Shown in pieces: positions 58,638-64,000 of a stretch of 64,000 bases of DNA. Source of the stretch: Jaenimonas drosophilae (taxonomy: Eukaryota > Euglenozoa > Kinetoplastea > Trypanosomatida > Trypanosomatidae); the NCBI GenBank assembly GCA_030849065.1, contig JASAON010001592.1, positions 1 to 64,000 on the forward strand, read 5' to 3'. A model generated the notes under the pieces. It ran no database searches and had not been told where the DNA came from. It saw nothing but the letters and a program-made list of their open reading frames with translations. The position numbers were made by a program, and so were the translations under genes. Numbering within the stretch: the stretch's first letter is position 1; the number at the start of each line of letters is the position of its first letter.

Positions 58638-61403
58638 CTACTCCGCTGGATAGGCAAACTTCAAGAGCGTCGCAGCGCTCTCCGAATCCAGGGTTGACTT
58701 TGCGAGAATGAGTCCATCCACACCATCGTGCTTCATTCCCAGGGTGCAACCACACTGAGTGCAAAAAAACACATCGAACGATGCCGGGCGGCGTCGCCCT
58801 GGTGTAGTGGAGACTTCCTCATCCTCGTCATCATCGCTCACCATTAGGTTGAAGGCGTACTGCCGGATACCAGCCTTGTTTAGCCACACCTTGGCCGCTT
58901 CAGGATCTGTGAGGCGTCGAGCAGCAGTTGCCCCTTTTCCAGCAGCCGAGTCATCTCCTGAGCGGCAACACACAACCTCCTTCATGTGCTCCACATTGGG
59001 CAGGTGGAGCCACTCTACGCCAGTTGAGCGGCTCGCTCCGCTCACTCGGCAACAGGCTTCACACGCACACAAAAAGGAACCGTAAATGGTGGAGAGCCAA
59101 CCACGCAGCTGAGCTTGTTGGCAGAGACAGGAGCCACTAAAGGGAACATCCTCTCCATCTCGATCCGCCCCCACCGTGACATCCTCACCCACAGAGCAGG
59201 GCTCAGGACATGCCGTTTTGTCCACCTCCTTTGCCTCCGACGCAGCCGCCCCACTGGTAGACGTCTTGGAGCTCTGCTGACGGTGGCTGTTGCTTCGGCT
59301 GCTGGTGTTGCCCGCCTCAGGATCGGACGGCTTCACGCCCAGCCGCTGGCTCGACGAGGCGCCACCCGACCGGCTGGCGTTGAACTTGGTGTTGATGGAC
59401 CGCTGCATGTCGGACCTGCCATCTGTAGAGCCTCGTTCCGGAGAGGAGTGTGGGGGAGACACGGCGCTCCGATGGTTTTCCTGAAGTCCCTCCACATCCA
59501 ATTTGGCCCCCATTGGATCACTGAAGTCTGTTTTGGGCGTAGTATCTACCTTCGCGGAGGTTGGCGCACTGGCATCTTGCCGATTCCTCTTCGTGTCGGG
59601 GGAGACATGTGGGGATCGGGAGCTTGGAGGCGGTGACTTGTCGTTTGGAAGGGTTGCTGGACCCCCCTTGATGATCTTGTTTGGTGGCGTGCCTTGTGGG
59701 CTAGCTTTTGGGGCATTTTCGTCGTTGATATCGTCGGCGGCGGCATGGGCCTTGACGCTCTTCTCGAAGTCTGTCAGGTGCAGCGTCATCTCCAGAAGCA
59801 CGGCTCCCAGTTCATTGTCCTCCGCCTCAGGCCCACGTACAGCGCTGCTCGACTTGCTCTTGTTGTGTGTCACCTCAGGAGACGCTGCAGGGGCAGGCGA
59901 TGGTACCTTTCGCGATGAATGCACCCGAGATGAATCCACCTGGCGTTGCGCCTTCTCCGCCATGGCCTTTGCCGCGGCGGCACCCGGGCTCAATCCCGGG
60001 GCGCCCGCTGGGGACTTCCGAGGCGAGGAAAACAGTCCGGGAGGAGAGGGGGCACGTGGAGATGGTCGGCTTTGGGCCGACTCCCCACTCGATTTGCGCG
60101 GTGCGCTTCCGTGCTCCGTGGAGGGTGAGTTGGTTTTCGTCGCCTGTTGCGATGTGATCATCTTCTCGGGGGGTGCTTCGGCTTCGGGTGCCACTGCTGG
60201 TGGTGGACGTGCGCTGGACACGTACCCACCGCCCGCAGTGGATGGAGCAATTGCCCCTGCAAAGGGATTATTCCCCGCGCCAGGTGGCATGACCAGCTTT
60301 CCATCACGCATGCCATCCTGCTGATGCGCCAGAAGCTGTCGATAGGGTGCCGTATCGGCCACGGCGCACTCACCCCCACTGTAGTCGGTCGAGTCCTCCT
60401 CACCAACGCTTTCAGCCCTCACAGAAGGTGGCTGCACATGGCGTGGATAAATGTCGTCCATGGTCGCAGACTTCAGCTGGGCCATAATGTCGGGAACGTG
60501 GCGCATCAAGACTGGGGTGAGGAGCACTTGCCCAGCATCGGGTCGGGACTGAGGGTCCTTCTTGAGCATCCATCGAATTAACTGCCAGAGGTCGTCTGTG
60601 TAGGCCCCAGGAATGCGTCGGGGCTCGCGACTCACAATTTCACGCATGAGTGCCTTCATGGTGGTGGACTCAAAGGGAAGGCGTCCTGCGCAGAGTTCGT
60701 AGAGGAGCACCCCCAATGCCCAGATGTCGCTCTTGTTATTGTAGGCTTTTCCCTGGCAGAGCTCGGGCGAGAAGTAGCAGGGTGTGCCACACATTGTGCT
60801 GGCCATGGCAACGGTGTTTTGAAGGACTGTGGCAATACCGAAGTCACCGAGCTTTACCACATGATTATGGGTCAAGAAGACGTTCTGGGACTTGATATCT
60901 CGGTGGAGCAACCGCCGATCATGCATGTACTTCACCGCCATGGTCGTCTGTACAAAAAGGCTGATAACCTGGGGTTCCGTGAGGAGTCCACCTCCACCAC
61001 TCTGATCGGGGCGACGCAGAAGTGTAGGGTTCTTGAGCCGGTTGATCTTTTCCAAATGGGTGTAGAGGTCACCGCCGTCGGCATACTCCATGACGATGTA
61101 TAAGTGAGGATGTTCCTCATAGCATTCTACATAACGAACGATATTGGGGTGGTTCAGTTGCTGGAGAACAGCAATCTCATTATGCGCATCTCTGCGCTGT
61201 CGCGAGTTCATGTTGATCATATTGACGTGTTTGACCACATAGTACTTTCCCTTCTCCTTATGGAATACCAAGAAGGCTTGGCCAAAGCTTCCTTTGCCGA
61301 GCGCTCGAACAGAAGAATAGCCTGACTTGGTTAGCGTCACAGGAAGTCGTGGCTTCGGCGGCCCGATTCCCAGAAGATAATTCAGCTCATCTACAGAATT
61401 CAT
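58638..61403 (-). CDS. NEK-family kinase fused to a GFA/CENP-V-type zinc domain
   Basis: A 921-residue protein. Residues about 27-285 are a complete protein kinase: GKGSFGQAFLV loop, VVKHV lysine, HRDIKSQNVFL catalytic loop, KLGDFGIA, and GTPCYFSPELCQGKAYNNKSDIWALG, which is typical of NEK kinases. A long disordered Ser/Pro/Lys/Ala-rich linker runs to about 750. The C-terminus (about 752-921) matches the GFA/CENP-V zinc fold: SGSCLC, then CACEACCRVSGAS, and FFCTQCGCTLGMKHDG followed by LILAKSTLD, so the usual Cys ligands are present. GFA proteins bind zinc and in bacteria relate to formaldehyde-glutathione chemistry; CENP-V acts in chromatin and mitosis. The role here is unknown. The start is the first in-frame ATG. 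Confidence 0.88.
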   Translation of the reverse strand: MNSVDELNYLLGIGPPKPRLPVTLTKSGYSSVRALGKGSFGQAFLVFHKEKGKYYVVKHVNMINMNSRQRRDAHNEIAVLQQLNHPNIVRYVECYEEHPHLYIVMEYADGGDLYTHLEKINRLKNPTLLRRPDQSGGGGLLTEPQVISLFVQTTMAVKYMHDRRLLHRDIKSQNVFLTHNHVVKLGDFGIATVLQNTVAMASTMCGTPCYFSPELCQGKAYNNKSDIWALGVLLYELCAGRLPFESTTMKALMREIVSREPRRIPGAYTDDLWQLIRWMLKKDPQSRPDAGQVLLTPVLMRHVPDIMAQLKSATMDDIYPRHVQPPSVRAESVGEEDSTDYSGGECAVADTAPYRQLLAHQQDGMRDGKLVMPPGAGNNPFAGAIAPSTAGGGYVSSARPPPAVAPEAEAPPEKMITSQQATKTNSPSTEHGSAPRKSSGESAQSRPSPRAPSPPGLFSSPRKSPAGAPGLSPGAAAAKAMAEKAQRQVDSSRVHSSRKVPSPAPAASPEVTHNKSKSSSAVRGPEAEDNELGAVLLEMTLHLTDFEKSVKAHAAADDINDENAPKASPQGTPPNKIIKGGPATLPNDKSPPPSSRSPHVSPDTKRNRQDASAPTSAKVDTTPKTDFSDPMGAKLDVEGLQENHRSAVSPPHSSPERGSTDGRSDMQRSINTKFNASRSGGASSSQRLGVKPSDPEAGNTSSRSNSHRQQSSKTSTSGAAASEAKEVDKTACPEPCSVGEDVTVGADRDGEDVPFSGSCLCQQAQLRGWLSTIYGSFLCACEACCRVSGASRSTGVEWLHLPNVEHMKEVVCCRSGDDSAAGKGATAARRLTDPEAAKVWLNKAGIRQYAFNLMVSDDDEDEEVSTTPGRRRPASFDVFFCTQCGCTLGMKHDGVDGLILAKSTLDSESAATLLKFAYPAE

Positions 61404-61843
61404 CTTTTTTGAGTCTCTAGTTGTAGTTGTGTTGGGAGGTAGGAGGATCAATGGTGCGGCACGTGTACCTTGTTGTTGCAGAGAGAGTGAAGTGGAAGCT
61501 GCAATGTTCTTCTTATGGGAGGAAGGAGGCTGCCAGGTGTTGGTTGAGGTCGAATTGAGCTAAAAGGAGATAACAATCTGTGCAGCAACACCTATAGAGG
61601 TCACCATCAAGAACAAGAAGAGAGGTATGCATCCAGGTGTGATGAGAAGACGCAGGACCGCCACGAAAAAGAAAATACTGGAGTCAGATTGATGTTTCCA
61701 TGGTGGAGCATGCATCGATTCGCTGGTGCGACACTCTGATGTTGGGTTCCCCCCCCCCCCGGTGGCATGGCGGAACCCGCCGTATCACTCCTTCAGAGAG
61801 GAAGCCCATGGACCATATCGGTGGTAGCGGGGAGAGGTCGTCA
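61404..61843. other. Intergenic spacer
   Basis: Spacer of 440 bp upstream of the kinase gene. The complement contains a G run (C10 at 61750-61759 on plus). An AG on the minus strand at 61417-61418, preceded by CT/CA-rich sequence, is a candidate acceptor. No gene seen. Confidence 0.55.
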
Positions 61844-62272
61844 TCACCACCGCTTTCGTGCATTGAACTCTTGGGTACGTCGCGACTTCCCACTCTTCAT
61901 TTGTCTTCTCGTGTCTTCCTGAAGCAGAAGAAGATGGCGCGCTGCCGCCATCTTCTCAGTTTTGGCGGCAGCGGACCCCGAAGCGGAGTACATCATGTTC
62001 TGAGCTGCTCGGGATAGCGCGCGCTTCGTTCGAGCGAGATCATTCTGCTGGTGGCCAAATGCGCGGTTGACATCCTGGCGCATGTCGTTGCGCGCACGGT
62101 GGAGCTGAGATCGCTGCCGACCTTGCATCCTCGCCTCCTTGGAGTACCTGGATTGGCGAAAGGACCGGTGGGATCCATCGGAGAGACCAGCATGCGGGCC
62201 GCGCCACAACTTGGAGGGGGCAAAACACAAACTAGATGAGCGAGCTAGAATGCTTCTTGTCCAGCCCAACAT
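61844..62272 (-). CDS. Small basic protein, probably mitochondrial, unknown
   Basis: A 142-residue frame starting at ATG 62272. The N-terminus (MLGWTRSILARSSSLCFAPSK) is amphipathic and free of acidic residues, like a mitochondrial targeting peptide. The rest is very basic and helical (RQRSQLHRARNDMRQDVNRAF and similar), with few hydrophobic residues. I do not recognise it. The even composition and the position between the kinase and the next gene favour a real gene, but it is short and could be chance. Confidence 0.5.
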   Translation of the reverse strand: MLGWTRSILARSSSLCFAPSKLWRGPHAGLSDGSHRSFRQSRYSKEARMQGRQRSQLHRARNDMRQDVNRAFGHQQNDLARTKRALSRAAQNMMYSASGSAAAKTEKMAAARHLLLLQEDTRRQMKSGKSRRTQEFNARKRW

Positions 62273-62943
62273 TGATGCAAGGGTCTCTGGATAAAACTGC
62301 TCAATGAGCTGCACAGTGCCACACAAGACTACAATTCACGAGCGCCTTTAAAACGAAGATGTGGAGGAAGAACAAGAATAAGCTCCTGCATTGAGGCGCA
62401 CATCGAGCGGACCTCTTCCGCTCTTCTCACAATGAGAAGTGCCTCAGCAAACTGACAGATTTTAGAACATGGTAGATCCTTCTATTTTGGCACCCAAAAA
62501 ACTCGGATGTTGTGCCTCTAGCCGCGAAGCGTGTATAGGGCTGAGATATACATGAGGCTCCTGTTTCTACGCCTCTCTCTGTAGGACGACAGCCGTCGCT
62601 GCCTGACCTAAACCCACCACGCGCACTCAACAGCGGGGACAAATAAAAACACTATACATACGGCCCCACTCCATCTCATCTCTTCACAATGAGCAGGAAA
62701 CTCCCGTCTTCACACGCTGATGAGGCTGAACGCCCCGAGGGGGGGGAGGGATCGTGTGGGTGGGATGGCTCACACTGGTGGTGGCGCTTCCTGACGTGGA
62801 ATATGATACAAACTGACGGGGGCACGTCAATCTGATCTAAGGAGAAGAGAATCCAACACGAGGGTTGGTGTCGTCGTCACACTTCCTTCTGTGAGAGGGA
62901 TAGTGTGTGTGTGTGTGTGCGTGTGTGTGGCTTGTGCCTGGAC
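62273..62943. other. Intergenic spacer
   Basis: Spacer of 671 bp with a G run (62740-62747), a GT run (62903-62930) and short frames only. No RNA gene recognised. Confidence 0.55.
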
Positions 62944-64000
62944 TTAGGCATCTTCTTCGCCCTCTTCCTCCTCCTCAGCCTCCGCCAGTTTCCGGAAGGC
63001 TTCAGCCTGATCCTCCAGCACCTTCCTGCGACGTGCGTCCCTGGCCTCCCAGAACTTTCCTAAAGATTCATCTACATCAACGCCAACCTTCTCTAACAAT
63101 CGGCGGATGGCAGCGAAATCTGGTTCACCATCATCATCTTGGAGTACCTCCTCGTTGTTTTCATCTTCTTCTTCGTCCTCCGGCAACTCATGAGAGTCTG
63201 GGACGTCCAGGTTCTTGTCACGGCGAGCAGCTACCCATGCATCACGAGCCGCTCGGAATGCCACAGCGGTGCGTACAAACTTTAGCAGCGACCACATGGC
63301 AATGCCTCCACGCGACTTCGTCTGGGAGTCCACCTCCTCCACAATCCGCTTAACGCGTTCCTGCGCCGCCTCCGCTTCGGCAACCTCCTTCGTGAGTGCT
63401 TCATCCTCCTCAATCGTATCTTCATCAATGAAGTCCGCTGGGTTCAGCTCGCTGATGTACTCACAGTCCTGCATGCACACGCGCATGATGCGCTGGACAC
63501 GTCGAATCTGACGAGTCTTGGGCTGCGGCACAGGAATGCTTTCCTCCTCCACCGGCTCTTCGTCCTTGGCACCATCCTCCTCATCCTTTGGGAGCAACTT
63601 CTCCAGCTTGAGAGGTTGGTTCTTATCGTACGTCGCCACAGGGTCAAATGCACGAAGGAGTTGGACAGCAACCGTGGGCTTCAGAAGGGCTGCCACCTTG
63701 TCGGCATTCTCCGTCGCACTAGGTGTGCTGTTGAAGAGCAAATAGCACAAGCAGCGCATAACTCGGAAGTTGATGAGGGCAATGGGGACGCGGGTGTGGC
63801 TGAGACGCTGGTTCACCCGCTGGGCAAGCTCAGCAGCAGCGGGAGAGAGCTGAGGCTCATGGTAGCGTTTGGGATCCGCAAGGGCGGCTTCCAGACGATC
63901 CTCTTCAATGGCAACATTGTCACGAATCGCTTGGACGGCATCCTGGGCAATGCGGACGCGGTCCTTGGACTGAACCAAACGCGTCTTGAGCTCGCCAAAG
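62944..64000 (-). CDS. Acidic coiled-coil protein, 5'-truncated; possible dynein-stalk-like domain
   Basis: The frame is open to the right edge of the window, so the N-terminus is missing; 351 codons are visible before the TAG/TAA-side end at 62944. A helical start is followed by VMRCLCYLLF, QLLRAFDPVAT and KLEKLLP blocks, then a long acidic segment, DCEYISELNPADFIDED, a charged coiled coil, and GGIAMWSLLKFVRTAVAF. The order of these blocks loosely recalls the dynein heavy-chain stalk/microtubule-binding region, but there is no ATPase part in view and the similarity is weak. The C-terminus is very acidic (EEEEEGEEDA). A structural flagellar or cytoskeletal protein is likely by composition only. 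Confidence 0.75.
   Translation of the reverse strand, partial: FGELKTRLVQSKDRVRIAQDAVQAIRDNVAIEEDRLEAALADPKRYHEPQLSPAAAELAQRVNQRLSHTRVPIALINFRVMRCLCYLLFNSTPSATENADKVAALLKPTVAVQLLRAFDPVATYDKNQPLKLEKLLPKDEEDGAKDEEPVEEESIPVPQPKTRQIRRVQRIMRVCMQDCEYISELNPADFIDEDTIEEDEALTKEVAEAEAAQERVKRIVEEVDSQTKSRGGIAMWSLLKFVRTAVAFRAARDAWVAARRDKNLDVPDSHELPEDEEEDENNEEVLQDDDGEPDFAAIRRLLEKVGVDVDESLGKFWEARDARRRKVLEDQAEAFRKLAEAEEEEEGEEDA

Noticed and set aside
1..64000. Search by eye for tRNA, snRNA and spliced-leader RNA genes in the spacers
   Set aside because: No tRNA T-loop consensus with a matching cloverleaf or A/B box pair was found; tRNAscan-SE and Infernal would be decisive.

Overview
The window reads as nuclear DNA of a kinetoplastid protist. 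Genes are intronless and lie in two long one-direction clusters. T-rich tracts ending in AG sit just upstream of start codons, as expected for spliced-leader trans-splicing. The gene set includes several lineage hallmarks: adjacent DNA polymerase beta and polymerase beta-PAK genes, a PrimPol-like protein, an RGG-tailed Argonaute and a Cys-rich hexose transporter. CEP19-, FOP/FOR20- and CEP104-type basal-body proteins show that the organism makes a flagellum. An exact genus cannot be read from the sequence; a bodonid or another non-model kinetoplastid is my inference, because the microsatellite load is unlike what I know of Leishmania or Trypanosoma.

Left cluster (1-43131, all plus strand): a 5'-truncated unknown protein, a tetraspanin-like protein, Iwr1-like, Argonaute, an ankyrin protein, Prp31, CEP19-like, a possible axonemal protein, a ZIP transporter, a PPR-like protein with a duplicated 5' fragment in front, a small unknown, CEP104, an AAMP/Sqt1-type WD40 protein, a FOP/FOR20-like protein followed by a 180-bp tandem duplication, an RNase III-fold mitochondrial protein, a PrimPol-like protein, a small unknown, a LysM mitochondrial protein, LSm7, an M1 aminopeptidase and a hexose transporter. 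This cluster is saturated with GAT, CAA/AAC, TCA/CAT and TTG trinucleotide runs. Inside genes they encode Asp, Asn, Gln, Ser, His and Thr runs.

Middle (43132-44933): a convergent strand-switch region with a 95-N assembly gap, flanked by G and C homopolymers and by GC-rich sequence that looks like poor-quality read ends.

Right cluster (44934-64000, all minus strand; transcription runs from 64000 down): a 5'-truncated acidic coiled-coil protein, a small basic protein, a NEK-family kinase fused to a GFA/CENP-V-type zinc domain, a small mitochondrial protein, long-form tRNase Z, Pol beta-PAK, Pol beta, a SMYD-like SET protein and a BAR-domain protein. This half almost lacks trinucleotide runs, so either the chromosome is heterogeneous or the scaffold join is wrong.

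Functional themes: RNA biology (Argonaute, Prp31, LSm7, tRNase Z, RNase III-fold and PPR-like proteins), basal body and flagellum (CEP19, FOP/FOR20, CEP104), and organellar DNA maintenance (two Pol betas, PrimPol). The most notable points are the kinase-GFA fusion, an Argonaute whose DDH slicer residues all appear replaced, an unbulged 31-position hairpin downstream of the Argonaute gene, and two recent local duplications.
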